DNA from: Rotaria sordida
Taxonomy: Eukaryota > Rotifera > Eurotatoria > Philodinida > Philodinidae
Direction: 5' to 3'
NCBI GenBank assembly: GCA_905250125.1
Contig: CAJNOL010000788.1
Coordinates: 1 to 64,000, forward strand
Length of the DNA stretch: 64,000 nt
This document shows positions 24,985-36,700 of the stretch, in pieces (position 1 is the first letter of the stretch; every line of letters starts with the position of its first letter). A model generated the notes under the pieces. The model did no database searches and was not told the origin of the DNA. It was given only the letters and a program-made list of their open reading frames with translations. A program made the translations under genes and the position numbers.

Positions 24985-26449
24985 AAAACAAGTGCCAAAT
25001 ATTTATTCATATTTATATTATATCTAATCTTATTTTTTTGAACCCCTTTTTCTAGTTGTAATGAGCTTATTTGCATGAAATATCAATATAGAAAATAAAC
25101 AATATAATCAAGTGATTCATTACAGAATATATATATATATATATGTAACATATGACTTGTCATTAGGACATGGGCTTGAATCATATCGAAAGATAGATAT
25201 AAGAATAATGGAAAATAGTATAATAAAGGTCGATTCTATAGATTTTCTGTTTATTTATATGAAGTCTTTCGTTAACTAACTAAAATAACGTTAACCGTAT
25301 GGCTTTGAAAGAAAAATAATAATTGATATACTAGCGAAATTTATTCTAAAAATAGTATCAATCTATTTATTTATGTAGCATAAAGTAAAAACCTACTCTA
25401 ATTAGTGATGTATTTACATGAGCTTGTTTTTCCTCTTCTGTACAACAGAAACACTAATGAATATATTAATGTATTTTCTCAAAGATGATAATAATAATGT
25501 TAATTGTAGAACAGAAATACTGGCTTTTTGTTTTTTTGTTATCTTTACGTCGTCTAAAAAATATCAAAGTCAATAAACAATATTAATAGTTAACATTATA
25601 TCAAATTCTCAATGGTTATTATTCATACAAAAATTATCATTGAATTCTTGTTTTTTTTCTTCTTTCGAATGATTAATAGAATCTGTTTTATTTTTCAAAA
25701 AAAATAAAAACCTTGTCTGCTTGTCTATATTAATTTATTATTTCTATAATAATGATAATTGAAATGTCTTAGTAGATGTGACCTCAACTCTTAGATATAA
25801 ATTAACATGATAATACAATCGATTGCTTGTAAAATAGATAAATGAAGTTTAACGCTTATTTTAATCAAGCATAGATAATAGCAAGAAAATATCTATTAGA
25901 TAATTTTTTTCATAGAAAATATTTTTTGTAAAAATATATAACTTATAAATTATCTATTTATAAAAGAAATATAATCCTTCTAAAGATATTATCAGTTTCT
26001 GATTTATCATAATATTTTTCTATGAATTCCTTTTGTGATTCTTGTTTTTTTTTTAAAGGATATCTATCATTTATTTGATGTTTTCATATACGTATGGTAT
26101 CTTTATATTTCTTTGTTTGTATTATAATCAACCGAATATCAAGGCTATGGATTGTTTTATGTTTGTGGTATTATGAATACGTAGTTCCTGATTATTCATC
26201 ATTAATGTCCTTGTATATAATGGTTGTTGTTGATGGCTTTTCATCAATAAGAAATGTCTTTTTTATCTTCTTTGAATAGTAAATATTGTTTCTCTCTCAT
26301 ATTTTCGGTATTTATTATCGATGGTAGGCATCTAGAAAAGAAAAAAAAAGAAAAAAAAAGAGGCGTTGTTTCATCTACATATACTCTCATCGATATACAA
26401 GTCTCATATTTTTATCTTCATTTTGCATTATCACTAGTTCGTCAATAAG
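24985..26449. other. Intergenic region
   Basis: AT-rich sequence with a TA microsatellite near 25129-25144. Short open frames at 26094-26448 lack recognisable content. No gene is supported. Confidence 0.5.
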
Positions 26450-26998
26450 ATGCTCAAATTTATTATATTTTTATCAGTCTTAACTACATTATTCTTGGTT
26501 ACAAATATTAATGGTTTTCTATTTTCAAAACATGCAAAATGCCAAATATCAGTATACAAAGGTGGAAAAGATTTTAGTGGTGAAAAAATTATGGCAAATA
26601 AATCATTTGTACCTTATTTAAAATCAATTGGTGCTGTTGCTAAAGGATGTAAAGTACGAGTACATGTTATTGATTCATATAAACAATTGAAAACACCAAC
26701 TGAATATGTACTTTCATCACAAATGCCATTAGCTCTTGGACGTGGTATTCATTTTAATTTACAAGGTCCAAAAGGATCAACGGTATGCAATAACCTATGT
26801 ATGACAACACGTTCATGGAGAACACTTCCTGAAGCTGCTTGTTTCATTGATAATGTTCAAAAGAAAGGTGTTAAATTTACAGAACCCAATCTTTTACATG
26901 ATGGTTATACAACTCAACTAAGCACATCGGAACTTGAAGCACTCAAAGTAGCAACACAAAAATTGTGCGCACCCAAAACTAAAGGCGCCAAAGGTTAA
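26450..26998 (+). CDS. Secreted cysteine-containing protein, possibly a degenerate M15-peptidase-like fold
   Basis: A single exon of 182 residues with a clear signal peptide (MLKFIIFLSVLTTLFLV, cleavage probably near residue 22). The mature part has several cysteines (KCQIS, KGCKV, TVCNNLC, AACFID, KLCAP) suited to disulphides outside the cell. The order PYLKSIGAVAKGCKVRVHVI, DSYKQ, LALGRGIHFNL, SWRTLPEAACF recalls animal secreted proteins related to D-Ala-D-Ala carboxypeptidases of family M15, where one expects TSSxR and SxHxxGxAxD. Here the zinc-binding His and Asp positions are not conserved, so if the relation is real the protein is not an enzyme. This link is a weak inference; otherwise the protein is an orphan. 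The basic, Lys/Gly-rich C terminus (KTKGAKG) is notable. Confidence 0.75.
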   Translation: MLKFIIFLSVLTTLFLVTNINGFLFSKHAKCQISVYKGGKDFSGEKIMANKSFVPYLKSIGAVAKGCKVRVHVIDSYKQLKTPTEYVLSSQMPLALGRGIHFNLQGPKGSTVCNNLCMTTRSWRTLPEAACFIDNVQKKGVKFTEPNLLHDGYTTQLSTSELEALKVATQKLCAPKTKGAKG

Positions 26999-28721
26999 AT
27001 ATCGTTTATCGATTTTCAAAAGACATTAATAAATATTATGATCATTATCTCAGAAATTTTTATTTTATAAACTAGCATTATACTCTTCAATATAGTTATT
27101 CTTACAGATTTTAAAAAATAAATAAAAAATAGTATCATATCTAATATTTCTTTTGATTCTTCATTGATGTCATAAGGAAATAAATTCAAAATTAAATTTA
27201 TGTACAATCAAATCTTTTATCACTGGTTTTTCATTTTACAAAAAAAAAAAAAATCATAAATTCTTTATTGTACGGATTATATTAGTTGAAACGTAGAATA
27301 CATCTAATTTTCTTTGAAATAGGCAGAAAAAATCAAACTAAATTCTTAGTCGATAAATATAGTAAACATATCATTGTCTATATGTCAATATTCATAAGAT
27401 ATAAAGATAAATATTCATGCGTTTTTTTTCTTCAAAGATCGACGTTTTTCGAGAGTACGAATGCCTTATTTTATTTTGGATTCTGTCGTATATGGGGGAA
27501 ATGTAGTATAGAAACAGTTAAAATCTTCTTCTATTCTTTGGCCCACATATCTATTAGACATCTTGATATATTTTTAGTCTATGAATCAACCGATAAGAAA
27601 AAATAACATCTGATAAGAAGAAAACTGCTTTTTCTTTCTTAATTATCTCATTGTTTCTTCAAAATTATCATAAATTATTCATCGGTGTTGACTGTTGAAT
27701 ACAAAAAAAATCTCATATATTTTTTTCTATAGTAAAATTTAGATATATTTACAGTTTGTTTAGCTACATATAATTAGCCATTCATGACTAAAGATAAATA
27801 GTTGGAATTATGTGCTTCTTGTGCAAAAATGATCGAAAAAAAAAATTACATTGTATCTCTTATTATAACAGTTTGTATCAAATTTTATCTAATGCAAAAA
27901 TGAAAACGGTTCTAGTAATGCCGAAAGTTAAATCCTACTTTCATATTAGAAATTATTTTCTGTTACTGTGAAAGTTGTAAAAATGTAATTGTGTATTCTA
28001 ATGTTTATCAATGATTCTTTCTAAGAATAAGCTTCCAGAAATAAAAAATGGAATCGTAGCAAAATGAACTGTTAGAGTCTATGCTATAAACATAAGGTCA
28101 TGGTACATTAGTTAATATTCTTGTATTTATTCTTTCTAGATTCTATTTTTTTTGCAGTGAAATCATCAAAGAGATTCTTCTTTTATATGTTCAATATAAG
28201 ATTCTTGTCTGAAAAACAACATTTTGAAAATCACTCAAGAATTCGATAAATAGAATCTTGATTGATGAATCAAGCCTTCTATTATCTAAAAAAAATCTTT
28301 CGACTGTTGGAAGTCAGAACATAATTTCTTTTTACTACAGATTACGAAATTACTTAGATAACCTAGTGAAACTCTTAGGTTTTTTTCTCATCATTTTTAT
28401 GAACTCATTATGATTTCATTTTCACTATTATTTTATTGTTGAAATTTTCATAACTATTACAAATGTTGAAGAAATAAAGAAAATAATTATATGACAAAAG
28501 AAAAAATAAAGAGAAGAACAATAGTAATAATACAAAATCAAACAGAANNNNNNNNNNNNNNNNNNNNNNNNNNNNNNNNNNNNNNNNNNNNNNNNNNNNN
28601 NNNNNNNNNNNNNNNNNNNNNNNNNNNNNNNNNNNNNNNNNNNNNNNTGATACTGATAATCATTCCAGCAAATATACATGTGTAGATAGATACTGGTATT
28701 CTTCCTACATCGATTTGACTC
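26999..28721. other. Intergenic region with assembly gap
   Basis: AT-rich sequence. A 106-codon open frame at 27286-27606 starts in low-complexity DNA and shows no domain; I do not support it. The region contains a 100-N gap. Confidence 0.5.
28548..28647. other. Assembly gap of 100 N
   Basis: Exactly 100 N, a scaffold gap placeholder. Frames drawn across it are artefacts. Confidence 0.99.
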
Positions 28722-29141
28722 ATGATAGTGACGCATATTGTTCGTTTTCTATCTGTTTTATGTGGATATGGAACTGGTATGGCCGTATATCGTCGTGACA
28801 ATTATGAACGTAACCACTGGCATATTATCAAGACGACTTTAATGGCTTTAATGGATGAACTCATCGAAGCATTCGAAGAAATTCGACACTTCCAATTTTT
28901 AACTTTCTTTTATGAGATGTGTGATGTTTGGCATACATTTGTCCTTCTGATCATTCGTACATTTCTGCCTAGAAGTATTCATCAAACAAAATTTATCTGG
29001 TGGATAGCATTCTTCGTAGCTGGTGTGATTACACCGTGGAAACACGGTGCTCGTTATATAGATCATGGTTGCATTCGTAGTTTAAGACATTGTCAACAAG
29101 GAGATCATAAGTGTTCTAACAATAAACAAATGACAAAATGA
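28722..29141 (+). CDS. Membrane protein of unknown function
   Basis: A 139-residue frame with balanced amino-acid composition, unlike the surrounding low-complexity frames. It has a hydrophobic N terminus (HIVRFLSVLCGYG), a charged middle (ALMDELIEAFEEIRHF), a hydrophobic stretch (WHTFVLLIIRTFL), and another that looks like a membrane segment (FIWWIAFFVAGVITPWKHG), followed by a Cys/His-rich tail (HGCIRSLRHCQQGDHKC). I do not recognise the family. It begins 75 bp after the scaffold gap, so an earlier exon may be hidden there. I judge it a real gene from its composition and length. Confidence 0.55.
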   Translation: MIVTHIVRFLSVLCGYGTGMAVYRRDNYERNHWHIIKTTLMALMDELIEAFEEIRHFQFLTFFYEMCDVWHTFVLLIIRTFLPRSIHQTKFIWWIAFFVAGVITPWKHGARYIDHGCIRSLRHCQQGDHKCSNNKQMTK

Positions 29142-30690
29142 AATTAGGACATGGGTGTAGGTGTTACTCTTTTCTGAACGCAGATTCATACCCATAATTA
29201 CCATCATCACCAAACGTGTTGTACGTATACTTAAAAGAGCAGATGAAAACCTTGAGAAATAAAAATTTTGTTTTTTAATAAATGATTAAATATTTATCTA
29301 AAGTATAAATTTAAATATTTGTGTTGTATTGTTGATTAAACTATTTTTTATTGATAGAAAAAAAAAAAAGATTTTCATTTATTGAAATATACAAATTAAT
29401 AATTACTTATCAAATTTATTAGAACGATATATGTAAATGAAATATTTAATGAAGAATATTATATATCATTTTTTGTTGTATTATGTTGATATAATATATT
29501 TCATCTAGATCAAGATGCAATGAATTTCTTACTAAATAAACTTCTATCATTTGTTCATCATATATAAATGATGAATAACAATCTAAAATTTGAATAATAA
29601 AACTATATTTAAGTGATGATGATGTACAAATTTCATGTAATGTACGAGAATAAATAGTACTGTTTCTTCCCTGTTTATTTGAATAACAAACTAAGGAATA
29701 TCAAATTATGTTTCAAGAAACCTAATTCTTTTTTTATTTTCCATTATAGACTGAAGTTTTAGTTTCTCTCGATCGAAATGAATCATATTGAATTGCGTGA
29801 ATATTATATCATTTGCAAGTGTTGTTTTACCTGCTTTTCAACGAAAAATCAAAAGATTAGCATACCATTAACTATTTGGCGAACTAACACATAGGATACA
29901 CACTGCTATACATAACTTAACCAATGGCAATACAAGTAATTATCAATTGAAGGCGAACATTAAATCTTCACCTATGGATCTTGAAAAAAAAGAAAAAATA
30001 TCATATTCTTTTTTTCTTGGTTTTCTATGTTGCCTTTGTACTCTTTTGTTTTATTTTTGCTCAAACACATATTCATCGTGAGAATAAAATGCTTATGAAC
30101 TATCTCAATCTATTTTTTTCTTCTTAGTTTATCAATATGAAGTGACCCGATAGATGACAGGGTAACACCTTCAGATTTTGATATTCGAAGAATAAAATTT
30201 TTGACAGTAATTATCTCATCTATTGAAACATTCATAGATTATAATTATGATTATGTCATCCTTCGACCTACCAAAAAATAATTAGCGTTTTATGAACAAC
30301 CTAAAAAATATATCAATCCAAAATTTATCTCGACATTAAAATTCGATAGAAAATTTTGTAATCCAAAGTCTTATAGAGATTAAATTGTTCCTAATTAGTT
30401 TACATAAGCTAAATGAAGAGTAATATTGTGCATCGTTCTTATTAACAACGAATCACTCGTTGTTGTTGTTGTTGTTGTTGTTTTTTATAGTCATTGTGGC
30501 AACATAGATCAATTATTCATCAGAAATCTTTCGAAGGTTGTGTCTTAGGTTTATTCGAAAATTGATTTTCGAATATTAATTTTTTCAAACCATTCGTATA
30601 GTTTATTTTGTCGTTTTCATTTATGTAACAATTGATATTTTATGTTTATTAAATGTCGAAAAATTATTTTCTTTTTTTTTCTTTTTAAGT
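29142..30690. other. Intergenic region
   Basis: AT-rich. A (GTT)n microsatellite lies near 30459-30482. Minus-strand stretches at 29460-29660 and 29760-29850 look faintly protein-like but could not be joined. No gene is supported. Confidence 0.45.
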
Positions 30691-31290
30691 TTATTCTTCA
30701 TCTCTTTTCCTTTTTCCCAATCTATCATCATCATCATCATTTTTCGATACAATAATCGAAGTCGATTCTATTCGACTATCTGCTAAAAGTTTTTGTAATG
30801 CTAATTGTTTATCTTCATCAATATCCATTAATTGTTGTTGTTGTTGTTGTTGATTATTTGTTTTCTTTTTCTTTTTTTTAAATATTTGAGATGTTATTTT
30901 ATTTTGATTGATTGATTGTGAATTCATAAAAAGTAATTGTTCAATACAATAATTAATTAAATATTTTTTACATTGTCGAATAGTTCCACCGACATGAAGT
31001 GTTTGTATTGAACATTCAATTTGATCAATTACTAATTTTGAAATAAATGTTGCTGCTGTTTGTAACATATGTTTATCATCACGAAGACATCTGACAATAG
31101 CAATATTTGTTGATGAATTATAATAAATAATTGAAAGATTTCGTGTAAAACGAGCAATACCAACATCTCCATATAATCGAGAAATAATCATTTCAAATGT
31201 TGTATGAATATGTGATGATTTAATTAAAATTGTTGGATTAGAATTGAAATGAAATTGAAAAACAAAATAACGACGTTTAACACGAACCAT
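30691..31290 (-). CDS. POP5: Ribonuclease P/MRP protein subunit POP5
   Basis: A single exon of 199 residues when started at 31290, giving MVRVKRRYFVFQF, the usual POP5 start; a Met four codons upstream is in frame but lies in the short intercistronic gap. The core matches the family: IISRLYGDVGIARFTRNLSI, then NIAIVRCLRDD and LHVGGTIRQCKKYLI. POP5 is an RNA-binding subunit shared by nuclear RNase P and RNase MRP, which process tRNA 5' ends and ribosomal RNA. The C terminus is longer than usual, with Lys and Gln runs (QQQQQQQ) and an Asp run. It is the last of four genes on the minus strand, with its start only 26 bp from the CMC1 stop. Confidence 0.9.
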   Translation of the reverse strand: MVRVKRRYFVFQFHFNSNPTILIKSSHIHTTFEMIISRLYGDVGIARFTRNLSIIYYNSSTNIAIVRCLRDDKHMLQTAATFISKLVIDQIECSIQTLHVGGTIRQCKKYLINYCIEQLLFMNSQSINQNKITSQIFKKKKKKTNNQQQQQQQLMDIDEDKQLALQKLLADSRIESTSIIVSKNDDDDDRLGKRKRDEE

Positions 31291-31316
31291 TTTAATATTC
31301 AATCTAAAATTTTAAA
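31291..31316 (-). promoter_or_regulatory. Probable trans-splice acceptor between CMC1 and POP5
   Basis: The 26-nt gap contains TTTAAAATTTTAG on the minus strand, ending 13 nt before the POP5 ATG. A T-rich tract plus AG just before a downstream start is what spliced-leader addition requires. The gap is too short for a normal promoter and polyadenylation region. Confidence 0.5.
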
Positions 31317-32003
31317 CTAATCATTTTTATGTTCTAATCGTTCATAATCTTTTTTTATTTTATTTATTCTTTCCATTTCTTTTTGAGGATTTATATAATA
31401 AGGTCGTTTTATTGGTTTTCTAAGAATACCAGTTTCACGATAATATGTTCGTTCGTCTAAATACAATTGTTTACATTCTTCACGAAAATTTTCATCATGA
31501 AACCTACAATTAAAAATAATCAAAAATGAGATTTTTTTTTTTTTTTTTGAAAATTCTTTGTTTTTAAATTACCATTTAGCAAGACAACCATTCATTGCTT
31601 TTACTTCTTTACGACATTTAAAAACAGCCCATACACCGTGTTTTTCACCACATTGACCAAATTCTAAATCAAATATTAAATTTAAAAAAAATTTTCTCTT
31701 ATTTGATTTCTCTCACCATCAACTAAATGATGACATTTTTCTCGATGAGCTCGATCTCGCATAATTCCTGGTATAGAAACTTCTAATTCAACTTTACGTA
31801 AACTTTTATCATTTGGATCACCTAGATAAGAATAAATTTTTTTTTTTTTATTCAAAAAATGAAACAAATAATTCTTCTTCATAAAATATCTAACCTACAC
31901 CATGAGGACCACCTCTATATCGACTAGCAGATACATGATCAGATGAAAATATTTCTGCTTCATGTTCTGTTTTATTATGATTCATATCTAAAATAACTGA
32001 CAT
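31317..32003 (-). CDS. CMC1: COX assembly mitochondrial protein CMC1 homologue
   Basis: Four exons on the minus strand, 31895-32003, 31717-31821, 31573-31663 and 31317-31503, give 163 residues. The conserved core begins DPNDKSLRKVE and IPGIMRDRAHREKC. A twin CX9C motif follows: Cys-HHLVDEFGQ-Cys and Cys-RKEVKAMNG-Cys. The next segment, NFREECKQLYLDERTYYRET, matches the CMC1 C-terminal helix. Twin CX9C proteins are oxidised and trapped in the mitochondrial intermembrane space by Mia40; CMC1 stabilises COX1 during cytochrome c oxidase assembly. The N-terminal extension (about 35 residues) and the Lys-rich tail make it longer than the roughly 106-residue human protein. It lies between ENY2 and POP5 in a tight same-strand run. 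Confidence 0.88.
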
Positions 32004-32101
32004 GTTTTTTTTTCTCTTCTTAGAACAAAATTTTTTTTTTTTTTTATTATTTTATTATTTATTTTTCAGACAAATAACATATACACATAATATTATCACT
32101 T
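32004..32101 (-). promoter_or_regulatory. ENY2-CMC1 spacer with probable trans-splice acceptor
   Basis: 98 bp between the ENY2 stop and the CMC1 start. On the minus strand TTTTGTTCTAAG ends 15 nt before the CMC1 ATG. Confidence 0.4.
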
Positions 32102-33565
32102 TTAGAGTTCTTCATGTTGTGATAAATATTGACGAAGACGAGTTAACATTTCTTTTTTAATTGTATCAGGTACAAGAGCTAAAACAAAAAAAGAATACAC
32201 AAATTCAATTAAATGAAAATTTTAAGAAAATAAAATATATTTACCTCGACCTTTTGGCGTAATTTCTTGTACAAGTTCATCAACTGTAATATTTTCAAGA
32301 CCTTTTTGTTTAACAATTTCTAAAAAACAAAAATCGATTTTTAGTTAATGTACTCTACAAATAGATTGAACATTTCTCTTTCAATCTACACTTGAATGAG
32401 CTTACTCCGAACTTCCTTCGATTCACTATTTGATTTTTACGAAAGGCTCTAATTTCCAGTAATTGCCCAAATTTCACTATTTTATGAAAAAATCAAAGAA
32501 ATGCTTTGTGCATTTTTGTACCAGGAGTCGATCACTGCAAATCTGATGAAAAAAAAAAGGAAACAGTCTTATCCATTAAAATGTTTAGAGATGAACTACA
32601 AATAATTTTTTTCTCCTGACAATACGCTTTACAAACTTGTTTTGCATTTTACTCAAAATCGAGTTTTCACACAGAATGCACCATCCTGATACATTACGAT
32701 CCTCCTTTAACGTTGTCTGATCGGGCTGAAAATTTTACCACTAATACTTTAAAGTATTCTCCAGAGGTAAAATCAAGCGTTTTCATTTTTGATGTTTCTA
32801 CTTGGAGTTACAGGATCACGAAAGACAAGACCCAAGGCACAAACTCAAATCTTGGCGTATTTCTCTTATAAAAAAGAAGAAAGTAGGATTTTTGGAAATC
32901 CTTAAATTTACCTCTGAGGAATAGTGTTAGGCATGTATAAACAAAATTTCAGCCCAATCGGACAAACTTTAAGGTGGATCGTAATCTATCAGGATGCGGA
33001 CCTCTGGAAAACCCTACAAACATTTATTTAAAATTTTTTTTCCTCGAACACGTATCTCTTTATCTTTAGTGCTCTATCTGTGCTAAAAATTTCAGTTTTA
33101 TCGGTTGTATCGCCTTCGAGATCCAGCAAGTGTCGAAAAAGAGGTAGTACCCTGAAGATCAATACTTTCTTTTTTCCTCAAAAAAGAAATAGTAGACTTC
33201 ATTCATTGTGAAATATTTTGAATATTGATTAAATTCATATTTTCTAGGTATGAGAGAGGAACGAGTTTGCTTCTATAATGGTTTATCGTCATTTGCATAT
33301 TTCAAATGCTTGACATATTGCATATGTTTATTGAATTAGTATGAATAATATTTATAAATACCTTTACAATAAGCTTTCATTTGATCTCTCCATCCATATT
33401 CCATCAATCGTTGTCTTAAAAGTTGTTTCATTCTATTTATTGAAAAATTAGAAAACAAAATTAAAATTAAAAAAAAAAAAAAATTTAATCTTACTGTTCT
33501 CTTTCACCACTTTCAATTAATTTTGCATTTAATGAAGCTCGAATTTGTGCATTTCGATCAGCCAT
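32102..33565 (-). CDS. ENY2: Transcription and mRNA export factor ENY2
   Basis: Four exons, 33495-33565, 33362-33432, 32245-32319 and 32102-32178, give 97 residues; human ENY2 has 101. The protein reads [20 protein letters not shown], then [20 protein letters not shown] and [20 protein letters not shown], with end SQHEEL, an all-helical pattern matching ENY2/Sus1 along its whole length. ENY2 is a shared subunit of the SAGA deubiquitinating module and the TREX-2 mRNA export complex in the nucleus. The intron at 32320-33361 is 1,042 bp, far longer than the others, and holds an inverted-repeat insertion. The start lies 187 bp from the NDUFA10 stop. Confidence 0.93.
32684..33000. mobile_element. 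Inverted-repeat element in ENY2 intron 2
   Basis: Arms at about 32684-32778 and 32911-33000 are inverted copies. They share blocks such as TACGATCC/GGATCGTA and GGGCTGAAATTTT/AAAATTTCAGCCC. The sequence is richer in GC than the host intron. Outer ends are not certain and may reach about 32395 and 33150. Confidence 0.6.
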
Positions 33566-33752
33566 TTTTTGAATAAAATAATCTATAAAAAAAGAAAACA
33601 AAAGAAGAAGAAAGAACTAAACTCATATTGATATTGGTATTGATAGAAAATGTTGATGATATTCTATTTTAAAGGGAAACAAATCGATAAATACAATATC
33701 AATGGAGGAAGCAAAAAAAAAAGAAAGAAGTCTCTTTAATTCTACAATTGGA
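33566..33752 (-). promoter_or_regulatory. NDUFA10-ENY2 spacer with probable trans-splice acceptor
   Basis: 187 bp. On the minus strand TTTTTTTATAG ends 17 nt before the ENY2 ATG. This fits the same pattern as the two other spacers downstream. Confidence 0.4.
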
Positions 33753-36700
33753 TTAATAGAATGGTAAACGTGTCCAACTTTGATAACGAAGAAAGAATGG
33801 TTTTATATCCCAATTATTTGTTGTCCAATAATATCGAGGATCCTAAAATGAAAATTTTAATTTCGATTGAAAAATTTATTTAAAAATTCTAAATATTTAC
33901 ATATTTCATAAGACCTTGTTGACTTTTCTGTGCATTTGGTTCTGTCCACCATTCGGAAAGATGAAGAAGACGATTAGAATTAAACATTCGTGTCCAAAAA
34001 TGTTCATCTTGAAGTCTAATAAAAATTTTAAAAAAATTCTAACAATCAAAATAAAACTAAAAAAACATACAATGCACGAAATCGTTCTAATTCAACATCA
34101 ACTGTTATACGCCAATCTGGAAATTTATTTGTATCATCAAAATTAAGTTGTTCAATATCAAAAACAATCTTAATAGAAGAAAAAAGGAAAATTTTAAAAA
34201 TTAAATAATACAAATAAATAAATATTACATCATCCAATGTTTTTATTTCATTTTCATTGTATTGAAGAATATGACAATATGTACTGTAAAAACAAAATTT
34301 TATTTTTTTTTGTTTCTTTTTTTTCAAATAGGAAAAGAACAAACCTCATTCTTGGTAACCATTCTTCCTTGTACATTCGATCCATTGTTTGAAGCAATTC
34401 TAACGAATATACTTTACTTTGTTTTTGATAGTCCTTTAAAACAAAAAAAGAGAAGAAAACTGTTTAATTTTGTAATAAAAAGAAATATTAATCCCTGTTG
34501 CAAAAGTCTTGAGACAAAATATTTATTCAATTTTCAGTCACTTAGAAGTAACCTGAGAAAATAAAAAGTAGTCAGTTAGAATCAGCATTTGAAGCTCTGT
34601 CTAACTGTGTGTTCAAAATTATCTTCTTGACTTGAAATTGATTTATAGAGAGTCAATCTTTGATGGAGACTAAAAATGACGTTTGTACAAAATATTAGTT
34701 TCAAAGGTCTTGGTAAATATATTTGCTGGCTTTTCGAACATTGAAGTCTGATTGAAGGGGGCCGAAAGTAATCAATTAGAAGTAGAATTTGATGCTCTTC
34801 CAAATCTATCTTTTAAATTTTGTTCTGACTTATGAGCAGTTAAGTATAAATGACTGCATGAATAAATTAGGTGTTATTTGCGTCACAAAAATTCGCATTT
34901 TTCCTCCTTTTCGTCAATTCTCTCAAGGATATTTTCCGGTAGTTTTCGCTCTATATTGTTGTAGAGAATTTCATGTCCTACAAAACCATGGCTTGCAATC
35001 AGCTAGAACTGAAAAGAATCAAAAGTTAGAGAATTTTTCGAAATGCTACTCTTCACATGAGACACTTTTCACAATAATCGTTTTTTGGCAATTTTCCATA
35101 ATTAAAATGTAACAGATTCTGATAGTTTGTAATGATAAGTAGAGAGTAAAGCAAACTATTCATTTTGTAGAGCAAGCTTCGCTCTACGAACTCCTATAGA
35201 AAAAACACATTCCTATGATTTGAATTGGAATAGTTTCAATGAAAATACAAGAATGAACTACATGAAATATCTGTACAAACGTCATTTTTGGTCTTCATCA
35301 AAGATTGACTCTCTATAAATCAATTTCAAGTCAAGAAGATAATTTTGAACACACAGTTAGACAGAACTTCAAATGGTGATTCTAACTGACTACTTTTTAT
35401 TTTCTCAGGTTACTTTTAAGTAACTGAAAACTGAATAAACATTTTGTCTCAAGACTTTTGCAACAGGGGTTAATATTTGATATTACTTTTCCATTTTTTT
35501 GTAAATCTTCCCAAATAGCTTGAGGATCTTTATCAATGAAGATAATAAGACGAGGCATTTTAAAATTATAATCAATTGAAACTTTATATTCCAATAAAAA
35601 GTCATAACCTTTTCAAAAAATAATAAAAAATATTATCAAATATAATATTGTTCATATTAATAACTTTTCAATTTACCTTTTAAAAATTGATATAACTTAA
35701 ACTTTTATTAATATCTATGAGATTCATTTTATAGAAGAATCGTTTTTATGTTTATAAGAGAACAGTCACATCGTGAAATGAAAATTGACTATTAATCGAT
35801 CGATTTTTTTTTCTTTTTATAAAATACTTTCAATTGTTTGTTTTCTTAACAAACATCTCGACAAAGATTTTTATTTCTTTTCTTTTCTTTCTCTTTAATA
35901 ACGGTTGTCAAAGCAAATTTTTAGTATTTAATGAAGTTGAAAAATGTTAGGAAGAAAAAAAAAAAAAAGAAAAGAAAAGGTTTCTTGTAACTAAATGAGT
36001 CCGTTTAATTTTCTCTCTTATGAATAACATCAAAAACTTTTTGTCATAACTACAAATACAAAATGATATTGATTATTTCAGCTAACATTCGTTTTTATTG
36101 TTTTACATAGAAGATTTCATCCTTTTGTATCAGGAAAATTTATATGCGATAGGTAGCTATCAAAGGTTAAAATAGGACATTAAACATGATTGAGATATAC
36201 ATAGACTCTGCTTTTCGAGTCTGTCATAGATGAGACAGACCTTTTGTTTGTGATCGCTTTTCTGTATTTTTTTTTAATGAAAAAGATTATTTTTTCTGAG
36301 TATAAAACCTACGTATCAAAATATGGAATGGGATACCATTGTCATTAGAATGTTAGAAATGTTTTTTTTAATCAATTTAACTACAAACAATCATAACTAA
36401 TGCCCATGTCAAAAAAAAAAGGGTGGGTAGGTAAGTTTTTGAATAACTTTTGATAGAAACAAAACAGAGCACTGTGGTTTTCACTGTAGGAAAGAGGAGA
36501 TGTAGTCGCATCGAACCATATATTACAGCATCTTCTAAGATATTTTGTGAAGTTTTTTAATCAAATTTACAAAAAAAAGTGTCGAAAAAATAATTCCTTT
36601 TAACATAAGAAAAAAAAATAGTAAAAATGGTTTCTTTTTCACAGCAATAGTTTGGAAGATCGCCTGAGAATCAGGCTTGGAACCGGTTGAGAAATGGTAA

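Noticed and set aside
27286..27606. 106-codon plus-strand open frame
   Set aside because: No domain, no neighbouring exons, composition typical of AT-rich background.
28428..28801. Open frames across 28548-28647
   Set aside because: They run through 100 N and are artefacts of the gap.
29460..29850. Minus-strand stretches with GKTTLAND and a later 70-codon open run, at first suggesting a P-loop or motor protein
   Set aside because: No phase-consistent splice joins the pieces, stops lie close by, and the P-loop context is incomplete.
34262..34564. 100-codon plus-strand open frame
   Set aside because: It is antisense to NDUFA10 exons and runs into the left arm of the piggyBac-like element.
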